Positions 16,918-25,119 of a stretch of DNA of 64,000 bases are shown one piece after another. Below the pieces are notes generated by a model. It did no database searches, had not been told where the DNA came from, and saw only the letters and a program-made list of their open reading frames with translations. The translations under genes and the position numbers were made by a program. Each line of letters begins with the position of its first letter. Within the stretch, counting starts at the first letter, position 1. The stretch comes from Mediterraneibacter glycyrrhizinilyticus (GTDB taxonomy: Bacteria > Bacillota > Clostridia > Lachnospirales > Lachnospiraceae): the NCBI RefSeq assembly GCF_015560805.1, contig NZ_JADMSO010000001.1:372001-436000 (forward strand), given 5' to 3'.

Positions 16918-17340
16918 ATGAAAAAACCTAAAGTAGCCTTTGTCTGTGTGCATAATTCCTGTCGCAGCCAAATTGCGGAGGCATTGGGGAAGTATCTTTC
17001 TTCAAATGTTTTCGAGAGTTATTCCGCAGGCACAGAAACAAAGCCTCAGATCAATCAAGATGCAGTTCGCCTAATGAAAGAAATGTATCAGATCAACATG
17101 GAGGAAACACAATATTCTAAATTGTTATCAGAGATACCGGAGGTAGATATTGTGATCACGATGGGGTGTAATGTGAAATGTCCCGCTATACCGTGCAAAT
17201 ATAGAGAGGATTGGGGATTGAATGACCCTACGGGGAAAAATGATGCTGAATTTTCAAAAATAATCCATTCAATCCACACAAAAATCCTCGAATTGACAGA
17301 GAAAATAGAAAAGGGAGAGTTGATTACAGAGAGTGATTAG
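16918..17340 (+). CDS. arsC: Thioredoxin-coupled arsenate reductase
   Basis: A 140-residue arsenate reductase of the low-molecular-weight tyrosine phosphatase fold. The P-loop CVHNSCRS (Cys10, Cys15, Arg16) holds the arsenate. The relay cysteines are Cys84 and Cys88/Cys93 in TMGCNVKCPAIPCKYREDW, and the general acid is in LNDPTGK (Asp103). It reduces arsenate to arsenite, with thioredoxin regenerating the disulfide. Length and motifs match the Gram-positive type. It is the last gene of the ars operon and ends 16 bases from the convergent LacI gene, with no obvious terminator between them. Confidence 0.93.
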   Translation: MKKPKVAFVCVHNSCRSQIAEALGKYLSSNVFESYSAGTETKPQINQDAVRLMKEMYQINMEETQYSKLLSEIPEVDIVITMGCNVKCPAIPCKYREDWGLNDPTGKNDAEFSKIIHSIHTKILELTEKIEKGELITESD

Positions 17341-17356
17341 ATGAAACAATCCGTAT

Positions 17357-18364
17357 TTATACACTCTTCCTCTCGACCAGCTGTGTGGAGATCTCGATCT
17401 TGACCGGCTGCGTCCCTTTTTCTGTCAATAATGTGATCAGTCTCTGTACCGCGATCTTTCCCATATATTGCTTCGGGACATGGATGGTCGTGAGCGCCGG
17501 TTCGATGATGGTACTCATCGGAATATTGTCAAATCCGACGATCGCAATATCTTCGGGAATCCGATAGCCGTATTCTTTCAGCGCTTTCATGGCTCCGACT
17601 GCGATCAGGTCATTGTCGGCGAAATAGCAAGGAGCGAGCTTTTCCCCTGCGTTTAAAATCTCTTTCATATCGGCGTAAGCGCCGTCGATGGAGGGCGTAA
17701 GCGCATGAACGATACTTTTGGATGAGGACATGCCGTAGGCGCGCACCGCTTTGAAAAACCCGGAGTTGCGTTCGGCAAAGTTACCGATGGCGTAGGAGGA
17801 TTTTAAATATCCGGGCTGCTTTCGCGTCTTTTTGATCAGATGACTTGTGGCAAGGTAAGCGCCCTGCACGTTGTTGATGAGCACATAGTCGCAGGCGACC
17901 GTTTCAAAATAAGTGTCCAGAAGAACAAAAGGAACGGAAAGATGTTGAAATAAAAGAGCGTCTTCTTTCTGCATTTCGGTTCCGAGCAAAATGATCCCGA
18001 TGCAGTCGGAATATTGGATCTCTTCGATCTGCGGCAGCAGTTCGTCATTTTCTCCGAGCAGATAGAGGATCTTTAATTTATATCCGGACTGTTGGCAGGC
18101 GTCGGTGATCCCCTCGGAAAGTTGTGAAAAAAACGGCGTGTCATCGACGATCGCGCCGTGCTTTTTATAGATGACGAGATAAATCGTTCCGGCGGCATTT
18201 TGCTTTTCCGTAATGCGCGTGAAATCATAACCGTACCGGTCGGCGGCGTCTAAAATCCGTCTTCGCGTGTCGGTGCTGACACCGGGCTTGTTGTTTAAAG
18301 CCATAGAGACGGCCGCCGCGGAAAGATTCAGTTTCTTGGCAAGTTCTTTTGCTGTGATCGACAT
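17357..18364 (-). CDS. LacI family transcriptional regulator
   Basis: A 335-residue LacI/GalR regulator. The N-terminal helix-turn-helix is ITAKELAKKLNLSAAAVSMALNNKPGVS (residues 3-30), with the hinge helix after RRILDAADRYGYD. The rest is a periplasmic-binding-protein-like sugar sensor (DYVLINNVQGAYLATSHLI, CYFADNDLIAVGAMKAL, IPEDIAIVGFDNIPMS). It is divergent from the isomerase-transketolase-kinase-apiosidase operon, so it most likely represses that operon and itself. A perfect inverted repeat lies 22 bases upstream of its start. The inducer is probably a pathway sugar. Confidence 0.92.
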   Translation of the reverse strand: MSITAKELAKKLNLSAAAVSMALNNKPGVSTDTRRRILDAADRYGYDFTRITEKQNAAGTIYLVIYKKHGAIVDDTPFFSQLSEGITDACQQSGYKLKILYLLGENDELLPQIEEIQYSDCIGIILLGTEMQKEDALLFQHLSVPFVLLDTYFETVACDYVLINNVQGAYLATSHLIKKTRKQPGYLKSSYAIGNFAERNSGFFKAVRAYGMSSSKSIVHALTPSIDGAYADMKEILNAGEKLAPCYFADNDLIAVGAMKALKEYGYRIPEDIAIVGFDNIPMSTIIEPALTTIHVPKQYMGKIAVQRLITLLTEKGTQPVKIEISTQLVERKSV

Positions 18365-18385
18365 CTTGATCCTCCTTTGGAAATG

Positions 18386-18436
18386 TTTTATTTCATTATC
18401 AAATAAAATCCCTTAAAAATCAAGAATTAAGCTTGA
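18386..18436. promoter_or_regulatory. Candidate LacI operators in the divergent intergenic region
   Basis: Two dyads lie between lacI and the isomerase. TTTTATTT-7nt-AAATAAAA (18386-18408) is perfect, and TCAAG-7nt-CTTGA (18420-18436) is shorter. Both have the size of LacI-family sites, but neither has a clear promoter assignment. Confidence 0.45.
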
Positions 18437-18535
18437 AATTAAGTAAAATATTCTTAATAGTATGATGATATTAAGTTGATAAAAATCTATAATTTAGGAA
18501 ACGAAACAGAAATAAGACAAACGGAGGAGTATGTC

Positions 18536-19936
18536 ATGAAAAAAATCAAATTAGGTTATGTACCGACAAGAAGAAGTATTTTCAGCGCGCCGGATGCGGT
18601 CAAATACCGCGGACTGACCGCGGACCGGCTGACGGAACTTGGAATTGACTTTGTTGATATCACGGACATCAACGAAGAGGGTCTTTTATATGACGATCAG
18701 GATGTGGAGAAGATCGCGGAGAAATTTGAAAAAGAGGGCGTGGACGGTCTGATGCTCGCACATTGCAATTTCGGAACCGAGTATGTCTGTGCAAGACTGG
18801 CAAAACGGCTCGGACTTCCGGTACTGCTCTGGGGACCGCTGGACGAGCGCCCGGAACCAAACGGGGAGCGTCTTCGCGATACGCAGTGCGGTTTGTTCGC
18901 GACCGGAAAGGTGCTGCGGCGATTCCGGGTGCCGTTTACATACTTGACGAACTGCCGTTTGAGTGATCCGGTCTTCGAGCGCGGCGTACGGGATTTTCTG
19001 GCAGTCTGCAATGTTGCAAAAACATTTAAAAATATCCGGATCCTGCAGATTTCGACGCGTCCGTTCGATTTCTGGACGACGATGTGCAACGAGGGAGAGC
19101 TGCTGGAGAAGTTTAATATCCAGTTGTCGCCGATCCCGATGACGGAACTCATTGAAGAGATCAAGGCAGTCAAAGAGGAAAAGACAAAACTAAATGAAAT
19201 GCTCGATGTGATCCATGAGACGATGGAAGTGCAGATCAAAGAAAATGAGGTGGAAAATGTAGCGGCTCTTGCGGCGGCAATGAAAAACCTCGTGGAAAAA
19301 TACGGATGTCAGGCAGCGGCGATCCAGTGCTGGAATGCATTGCAGACGGAAATCGGGATCATGCCTTGCGCAGCCAATGCGATTTTAAATGAAGAGGGCA
19401 TTCCGGTCGTCTGTGAGACGGACATTCACGGAGCTGTGACGGCGTTGCTTGTGGAAGCGGCCGGGATGGGAGAAGTGCGCAGCTTCTTCGCGGACTGGAC
19501 GATCCGCCATCCGGATCTGGACAACGGAGAATTACTGCAGCATTGCGGACCATGGCCGGTATCGGTAGCTGCGGAGAAACCAAAACTGACCTATCCGCTT
19601 GCGTTTGATCATCCGGGAAGCCTGACAGCCGAAGCAAAACACGGGGATGTGACATTGTGCAGATTTGACGGTGACAACGGAGAATATTCGCTGCTGCTCG
19701 GACGTGCAAAAAGCGTGGACGGACCGAAAGGAATGGGAACGTATCTCTGGGTGGAAGTGGAGAACATCAAACGTCTGGAAGCGAAGATCGTGGAGGGACC
19801 GTATATCCATCACTGTGTCGGAATCCACAAAGACGTTGTTCCGGTGTTGTATGAAGCATGCAAATATATCGGCGTCGCACCGGATCTTTATGATCCGATC
19901 GAAGAAGAAGTGAAAGCTTATCTGAGAGGAGAATGA
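18536..19936 (+). CDS. L-fucose isomerase-fold sugar isomerase
   Basis: A ~466-residue protein of the L-fucose/L-arabinose isomerase superfamily, which converts aldoses to ketoses with a divalent metal. Features include the Rossmann-like N-terminal domain (GVDGLMLAHCNFGTEYVCARLAKRLGLPVLLWGP), the conserved stretch AAIQCWNALQTEIGIMPCAANAILNEEGIPVVCETDIHGAVTALL split by this fold's metal-binding Glu/Asp positions, and a C-terminal barrel with YIHHCVGIH. The start at 18536 has GGAGG 8 bases upstream; an earlier in-frame ATG (18476) has no ribosome site. It heads the operon with split transketolase, FGGY kinase and a GH140-like enzyme, which suggests D-apiose or a related aldose as substrate. That specificity is inference. 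Confidence 0.82.
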   Translation: MKKIKLGYVPTRRSIFSAPDAVKYRGLTADRLTELGIDFVDITDINEEGLLYDDQDVEKIAEKFEKEGVDGLMLAHCNFGTEYVCARLAKRLGLPVLLWGPLDERPEPNGERLRDTQCGLFATGKVLRRFRVPFTYLTNCRLSDPVFERGVRDFLAVCNVAKTFKNIRILQISTRPFDFWTTMCNEGELLEKFNIQLSPIPMTELIEEIKAVKEEKTKLNEMLDVIHETMEVQIKENEVENVAALAAAMKNLVEKYGCQAAAIQCWNALQTEIGIMPCAANAILNEEGIPVVCETDIHGAVTALLVEAAGMGEVRSFFADWTIRHPDLDNGELLQHCGPWPVSVAAEKPKLTYPLAFDHPGSLTAEAKHGDVTLCRFDGDNGEYSLLLGRAKSVDGPKGMGTYLWVEVENIKRLEAKIVEGPYIHHCVGIHKDVVPVLYEACKYIGVAPDLYDPIEEEVKAYLRGE

Positions 19937-19940
19937 GGGG

Positions 19941-20816
19941 ATGAGAGAAGAAAACGGGCAGAAAAGAGCGGAATATGAGCAGATAAAAGCGGAAAAGAAT
20001 CTGAAAAGACTGGCATATGATTTGCGGGAAGACACGGTCGATCTGATCTGCGCCGGAAAAGCAGGGCATATCGGCGGCGACATGAGTGTGATGGAAATTC
20101 TTGTGGAACTGTATTTCAGACAGATGAATATCAGTCCGGAAAATCAGGAGGATAAAAACAGAGATCTGTTTGTGCTAAGTAAAGGGCATTCGGTAGAAGC
20201 TTATTATTCCGTGCTTGCGGAGAAAGGTTTTTTTTCAAAAGAAGAACTGCACCGCACGTTCAGTAAATTTGGCTCGAAATTCATCGGTCATCCGAACAAT
20301 AAACTTCCGGGGATCGAAATGAATTCCGGTTCTCTCGGACACGGGCTTCCGGTCTGTGTCGGCATGGCGAAAGCCGGAAAAATGGATGGAAGAACGTATC
20401 GGGTCTATACCGTGATGGGAGACGGCGAGCTGGCGGAGGGATCCGTCTGGGAGGGCGCGATGGCGGCAAGCCATTATAAGCTGGATAATCTCTGTGCAAT
20501 AGTAGACCGGAACCGGCTGCAGATTTCGGGAAATACGGAAGATGTGATGGCGCACGACGATCTGTGCGAACGGTTCCGCAGTTTCGGATGGTATGTGATC
20601 GATGTGGCAGACGGCAATGACATTGACGAACTCCATGCCGCATTTGAGGAGGCAAAGACCGTCAAAGGGAAACCGACGATGCTGATCGCCAACACGATCA
20701 AAGGAAAAGGATCTTCCGTGATGGAAAATCAAGTCTCCTGGCATCACAAAGTGCCGAGTGCAGAGGAATATACACAGATCATGGAAGATTTCAAACGGGC
20801 AAAGGAGGCATTTTAG
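19941..20816 (+). CDS. Transketolase, N-terminal (thiamine diphosphate) subunit
   Basis: A 291-residue N-terminal half of a split transketolase. The thiamine-diphosphate motif GDGELAEGSVWEGAMAASHYKLDN...DRN is at ~156-185, with GHSVEAYYSVL and the histidine loop KFIGHPNNKLPGIEMNSGSLGHGLP before it. Transketolases move two-carbon ketol units between sugar phosphates. It starts 4 bases after the isomerase stop, and the C-terminal partner follows 2 bases after its stop. In known D-apiose pathways a split transketolase (AptA/AptB) cleaves apulose 4-phosphate. The operon context supports that role, but a general pentose-phosphate role is possible. Confidence 0.9.
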   Translation: MREENGQKRAEYEQIKAEKNLKRLAYDLREDTVDLICAGKAGHIGGDMSVMEILVELYFRQMNISPENQEDKNRDLFVLSKGHSVEAYYSVLAEKGFFSKEELHRTFSKFGSKFIGHPNNKLPGIEMNSGSLGHGLPVCVGMAKAGKMDGRTYRVYTVMGDGELAEGSVWEGAMAASHYKLDNLCAIVDRNRLQISGNTEDVMAHDDLCERFRSFGWYVIDVADGNDIDELHAAFEEAKTVKGKPTMLIANTIKGKGSSVMENQVSWHHKVPSAEEYTQIMEDFKRAKEAF

Positions 20817-20818
20817 GA

Positions 20819-21751
20819 ATGGGAAATACAGCGAATAAGCAGATGATCTGCGAAGTGCTGATGGAAGCGGCAAAAACAGATAAAAATATCGTGGCGCTGT
20901 GCAGCGATTCCAGAGGAAGCGGATCTTTCACACCGTTTGCTCAAAACTACCCGGAGCAGTTCGTGGAGACCGGAATCGCAGAACAGAATCTGGTCAGTAT
21001 TGCCGCAGGTCTTGCAAAATGCGGGAAAAAAGCATATGCGGTCTCTCCCGCGTGTTTTCTCTCCACGAGAAGCTATGAGCAGTGCAAGATCGACGTGGCA
21101 TATTCCGACACGAATGTGAAACTGATCGGGATCAGCGGCGGCGTCAGTTACGGAGCGCTCGGCATGAGCCATCATTCCGCGCAGGATATTGCGGCGCTGA
21201 GCGCGATCCCGAATATGCGCGTTTACATTCCAAGCGATGCATATCAGACCGAAGCGTTGACAAAGGCATTATTGAAAGATGAAAAACCGGCTTATATCCG
21301 GGTCGGAAGAAATGCGGTCGATCCGGTTTATGAGGAGGGAAACGTTCCGTTTGAAATGGATCATGCGACCGTTGTGTGCGACGGAAGTGATGCGGCGATC
21401 GTGGCGTGCGGCGAGATGGTAAAACCGGCAAAAGACGCGGCAAAACTGTTGGGGCAGGAGGGCATTTCCGTCCGGGTACTGGACATGTACTGTGTGAAAC
21501 CACTGGATCGTGAGGCTGTGATCGAGACAGCGAAGAATGTGAAAGCAATCGTGACGGTGGAAGAACATGCGCCGTTCGGCGGACTCGGTTCCATGGTCGC
21601 GCAGGTAGTCGGGGAGCATTGTCCGAAAAAAGTGGTGAACCTTTCTCTGCCGGATGCACCGGTCATCACCGGAACATCGAAAGAGGTATTCGATCATTAC
21701 GGTCTGAACGCGGAGGGGATCGCAGCGAAAGTGCGGGAGATTTTGGACTGA
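20819..21751 (+). CDS. Transketolase, C-terminal subunit
   Basis: A 310-residue partner of the preceding gene. It holds the pyrimidine-binding domain (FVETGIAEQNLVSIAAGLAKCGKKAYAV, with the catalytic Glu in GIAEQN) and the C-terminal domain (VRVLDMYCVKPLDREAVIE, TVEEHAPFGGLGSMVAQVV). Together the two proteins make a full transketolase active site. The gene directly abuts the N-subunit, and the kinase follows 15 bases later. Split transketolases in sugar operons are usually dedicated to one catabolic route rather than the central pentose phosphate pathway. Confidence 0.9.
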   Translation: MGNTANKQMICEVLMEAAKTDKNIVALCSDSRGSGSFTPFAQNYPEQFVETGIAEQNLVSIAAGLAKCGKKAYAVSPACFLSTRSYEQCKIDVAYSDTNVKLIGISGGVSYGALGMSHHSAQDIAALSAIPNMRVYIPSDAYQTEALTKALLKDEKPAYIRVGRNAVDPVYEEGNVPFEMDHATVVCDGSDAAIVACGEMVKPAKDAAKLLGQEGISVRVLDMYCVKPLDREAVIETAKNVKAIVTVEEHAPFGGLGSMVAQVVGEHCPKKVVNLSLPDAPVITGTSKEVFDHYGLNAEGIAAKVREILD

Positions 21752-21766
21752 TCGGAGGAAATGGTG

Positions 21767-23305
21767 ATGATTGAAAACAGGAAAGAGACGGGCCGGAAAT
21801 CCGATGGACTGCAGCCGAAGAGGCAGGACATGGCGCCGCGTTATCTCATCGGGATCGACCAGAGCACGCAGGGAACGAAAGCGATCCTGCTGGATGACTT
21901 CGGGCAGCTTCTGATTCGGACCGATCTGTCCCATCGGCAGATCATAAGCGAGAAAGGCTGGGTTTCCCACGATCCGGAGGAAATCTATGCCAATACGATC
22001 CGGGTCGTAGAAACTCTGCTGGAAAAAGCGCAGATCCCAGCCGAACAGATTGCCGGTGTCGGGATCAGCAATCAACGCGAGACGAGTATGATCTGGGAAA
22101 AAGAGAGCGGACGTCCGATGGCGGATGCGGTCGTCTGGCAGTGCGCGCGAGCCGAAGAAATCTGTGCGCGTCCGGAAGTAGAAGCGCATGCCGATGAAAT
22201 TTATGAAAAGACAGGATTGAAATTGTCCCCGTATTTTCCGGCGGCGAAATTTGCCTGGCTTCTGGAACATACGGAGGGCGCGAAAGAAAAAGAAGCGGCG
22301 GGCGAATTGTGTATGGGAACGATGGATGTCTGGCTCGTGTACAAACTGACCGGAGGTCTTTCTTACAAGACGGATTATTCCAATGCATCGCGGACACAGC
22401 TTTTTCACCTTTCCGAGTTAAAATGGGATGAAAAGATCTGTGGGCTGTTCGGGATCCATACGTCGTCGCTTCCGGAAGTATGTGATTCGGATTCTTGTTT
22501 CGGGATGACGGATTTTGAGGGACTCCTGCCGCATCCGGTTCCGATCCACGGCGTGCTGGGGGATTCTCATGCGGCATTGTTCGGACAGGGATGTCTGCTT
22601 CCGGGAACAGGAAAAGCGACATACGGAACCGGTTCGTCGATCATGATGAACACCGGCGATACGCCGATCCGAAGCAAAAACGGTCTTGTCTCCTCGATTG
22701 GCTGGAAATTAGGCGGAAAACTTGTGTATGTGTTGGAGGGGAATATCAATTATACGGGAGCGGCGATCAGCTGGCTGAAAGATCAGGTGAGACTGATCGA
22801 CAGCGCCGGAGAGACCGAACATTTATGCCGGGCGGCAGTCAAAGACGACGATCTTTATTTTGTCCCGGCATTTACCGGACTCGGCGCGCCGTATTGGAAC
22901 AGCGCATGCAGAGGCTCCTTAAGCGGGATCGGCAGGACGACCGGGCGGGAAGAAATCGTCCGTGCCTGTGTGGAAAGCATTGCGTATCAGATCCGGGACG
23001 TTGTCGATGCAATGGGAGCGGACGCCGGGATCTGTCCGGAGTCTCTTCGCGTGGACGGAGGACCTACAAAAAATACATATCTGATGCAGTTCCAGAGCGA
23101 TATGCTCGGCAGTGAAGTCCTCGTATCCGATTCGGAAGAAATGTCCGCGATCGGCGCGGCATGTGCGGCAGGGATCGTGCTTGGCATATTGCCGGCAGAT
23201 GTGACGGAGCAGATCAAAAGGACGGCATATCATCCGCAGATGGACGAAGAATTGCGGATAAAAAAATGGAACGGCTGGAAACGAGCCGTCGTATCGATTT
23301 TGTAA
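21767..23305 (+). CDS. FGGY family carbohydrate kinase (candidate apulose or ketose kinase)
   Basis: A ~512-residue sugar kinase of the FGGY family. Motifs: phosphate-1 LIGIDQSTQGTKAILLDD, GISNQRETSMIWE (glycerol-kinase-like), YGTGSSIMMNTG, FVPAFTGLGAPYW, and adenosine motif RVDGGPTKNTYLMQFQ. It transfers phosphate from ATP to a polyol or ketose. A 26-residue non-conserved N-terminal extension precedes the fold. The start at 21767 is preferred (GGAGG 8 bases upstream) over ATG 21761. Downstream of an isomerase and split transketolase, it would phosphorylate the ketose product. With the GH140-like gene next, apulose is a plausible substrate, while xylulose-type sugars remain possible. Confidence 0.87.
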   Translation: MIENRKETGRKSDGLQPKRQDMAPRYLIGIDQSTQGTKAILLDDFGQLLIRTDLSHRQIISEKGWVSHDPEEIYANTIRVVETLLEKAQIPAEQIAGVGISNQRETSMIWEKESGRPMADAVVWQCARAEEICARPEVEAHADEIYEKTGLKLSPYFPAAKFAWLLEHTEGAKEKEAAGELCMGTMDVWLVYKLTGGLSYKTDYSNASRTQLFHLSELKWDEKICGLFGIHTSSLPEVCDSDSCFGMTDFEGLLPHPVPIHGVLGDSHAALFGQGCLLPGTGKATYGTGSSIMMNTGDTPIRSKNGLVSSIGWKLGGKLVYVLEGNINYTGAAISWLKDQVRLIDSAGETEHLCRAAVKDDDLYFVPAFTGLGAPYWNSACRGSLSGIGRTTGREEIVRACVESIAYQIRDVVDAMGADAGICPESLRVDGGPTKNTYLMQFQSDMLGSEVLVSDSEEMSAIGAACAAGIVLGILPADVTEQIKRTAYHPQMDEELRIKKWNGWKRAVVSIL

Positions 23306-23330
23306 CAGCATGATACAGGAGGAAATGACA

Positions 23331-24794
23331 ATGGAAAAATTGCAGATATCGAAAAACGGCAGGTATTTTACCTATCCGGACGGCACACCGTTCGTGTGGC
23401 TTGCCGATACGGCATGGACGATGCCGCAGCGAATGAAGTGGGACGACGTGACCTATTTTATGGAAGAGAGAAAACGCCAGGGATTTACCGTGCTTCAGAT
23501 CGTGGCGCTGGATCCGGAGCGGGATATCGAGATGCGAAATCCCACAGGAGAAAAAGCGCTCCTCGACGACGATCTTCTGACGCCGAATGAGCGGTATTTT
23601 TCGTATCTGGACTGGATTCTGGACAAGGCGGCGGAATATGGATTTTATGTTCTGCTGCTTCCGGTCTGGGGACAGCTCGTAGTCGGACATGACTGGGGCG
23701 GTAAAACTTACGAAAAAACAGTGACCGAAGCCAATGCATATCAATATGGAAAATGGATCGGCGAGCGTTACAAAAATAAGAATCATATTTTATGGTGTCT
23801 GGGCGGAGACCGTCAGCCGATCCATCTCGGAGTGGATTATCGTCCTGTATGGAGAAAAATGGCAGAGGGACTTGCAAAAGGGATCACCGGAAAGGATCTG
23901 CATTATAATAGGAAAGATCCGGCGTGGGAAAAACTGATGATTACCTATCATGCCTGCCACGAACGGGAGACCGGGGAATGTTCGACAATGTCGTACTGGA
24001 CGGACGAAGAAGCGTGGATCCGTTTTATCATGCTGCAGTCCGGACATGGACTGGAACCGAAGAACTACGAACTTGTGAAAAAAGAATATGACCGGCAGCA
24101 GGTAATGCCGGTGTGGGACGGAGAACCGGCATATGAAATGATGCCTACAAGCTGGCCTCCGGTGAACGCGTCGTTCCATGGATCATGGATGGTGAGAAAA
24201 CGGGCGTATTGGAGTCTGTTTGCAGGTTCCTTTGGGCATACTTACGGACATTGTTCCGTATGGTGTTCGATTGCCGAAAAAGAAAAAAATGCGATGAGCA
24301 GACTGACCTGGTATGAGGCGCTGAAATGCGAGGGCGCCGAGCAGATGAAATATTTGCGTGCGCTGATGGAAGATCTCCGGATCATGACATACCGTCCGGC
24401 ACAGGATCTGCTTCCGGAAGAAAATGATTCCGTGGAAATGGATCTGCACCGGCAGTGTTGTTTGAATGAAGCGGACAAAACCGTCTGTGTTTATCTGCCA
24501 AGCGGCGGTACGGCAGAAGTGGATCTTAGAAAAGCCGGGTATGGAGATGTCGCTTATATCTGGTGGTATGATCCGCGAGACGGAAAATTCTATACATCTG
24601 ACGGAAAAGAAACGGAAAATGCGCAGAAGATGATAGTGTCAGCCGGAAAACTGCAGGCGGAATCGCCGGAAGCAGGGAAAGAGAAAGACTGGGTTTTAAT
24701 CGTGAAGAAAGAGGACGGAGAAAATCCGATCTGTGACAAAGTATATTTCGACGCGGAAAAAGAGGGACAATTAAAGAAAGTGTTTGTTTGGTAA
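23331..24794 (+). CDS. GH140-like (DUF4038) apiosidase-family glycosidase
   Basis: A ~487-residue protein of the apiosidase-like family (DUF4038, glycoside hydrolase family 140). Features: the N-terminal barrel start FTYPDGTPFVWLADTAWTM, the ERKRQGFTVLQIVAL strand, ILWCLGGDRQP, ITYHACHERETGE and PVWDGEPAYEMMP with a likely catalytic acidic residue, then a small C-terminal beta domain. Characterised GH140 enzymes release D-apiose from rhamnogalacturonan II side chains. No signal peptide is present, so it acts inside the cell on an imported glycoside. The start at 23331 has AGGAGG 8 bases upstream; ATG 23310 lies before that site. It is the last gene of the operon, followed by the 77-nt repeat and a terminator. 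Confidence 0.82.
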   Translation: MEKLQISKNGRYFTYPDGTPFVWLADTAWTMPQRMKWDDVTYFMEERKRQGFTVLQIVALDPERDIEMRNPTGEKALLDDDLLTPNERYFSYLDWILDKAAEYGFYVLLLPVWGQLVVGHDWGGKTYEKTVTEANAYQYGKWIGERYKNKNHILWCLGGDRQPIHLGVDYRPVWRKMAEGLAKGITGKDLHYNRKDPAWEKLMITYHACHERETGECSTMSYWTDEEAWIRFIMLQSGHGLEPKNYELVKKEYDRQQVMPVWDGEPAYEMMPTSWPPVNASFHGSWMVRKRAYWSLFAGSFGHTYGHCSVWCSIAEKEKNAMSRLTWYEALKCEGAEQMKYLRALMEDLRIMTYRPAQDLLPEENDSVEMDLHRQCCLNEADKTVCVYLPSGGTAEVDLRKAGYGDVAYIWWYDPRDGKFYTSDGKETENAQKMIVSAGKLQAESPEAGKEKDWVLIVKKEDGENPICDKVYFDAEKEGQLKKVFVW

Positions 24795-24806
24795 AGTAAA
24801 AGGATG

Positions 24807-24883
24807 AAATCACCGGAAGTGCCAAAAGGTACATTCTGGGATTGTAAGCAGTCGCCAAGGTCTCGGGCAAGCCCGGACTTTGG
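24807..24883 (+). repeat. 77-nt interspersed repeat, copy 2
   Basis: Matches 12261-12337 at 75 of 77 positions by eye. The two changes fall in the 3' arm of the first hairpin. It sits 12 bases after the stop of the GH140-like gene and just before a terminator, the same arrangement as copy 1. Confidence 0.85.
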
Positions 24884-24889
24884 GTATAC

Positions 24890-24928
24890 AAAAAGACAAG
24901 AATCAATGACGGATTCTTGTCTTTTCTT
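24890..24928 (+). terminator. Intrinsic terminator after repeat copy 2
   Basis: AAAAGACAAGAATC (24891-24904) pairs perfectly with GATTCTTGTCTTTT (24912-24925) and runs into further T residues. The 138 bases from here to the next promoter contain nothing recognisable. Confidence 0.9.
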
Positions 24929-25066
24929 TTCGTCGGCATTGTAAAAAATAGCGAAAAACAAACTATTTTGAAAAGAATAGATAAGAACGGGAGAGAAAAA
25001 ATAAAGAGAAACATTTATAATAAATGATAAATTTCCACAGTGTGTGGACTGCGGAGGCGGAATTTT

Positions 25067-25094
25067 TTGCCGAAGTAAGAAATTTTAGTACAAT
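25067..25094 (+). promoter_or_regulatory. Probable promoter of the second flavodoxin-like gene
   Basis: TTGCCG (25067-25072), 16-bp spacer, TACAAT (25089-25094), 25 bases before the start codon. Confidence 0.5.
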
Positions 25095-25119
25095 GAATTG
25101 AAGAGAAAGAGGAGAGATC

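Noticed and set aside
21269-22408. A 379-codon minus-strand frame over the transketolase/kinase junction
   Set aside because: Antisense to two well-supported genes; composition typical of a shadow frame.
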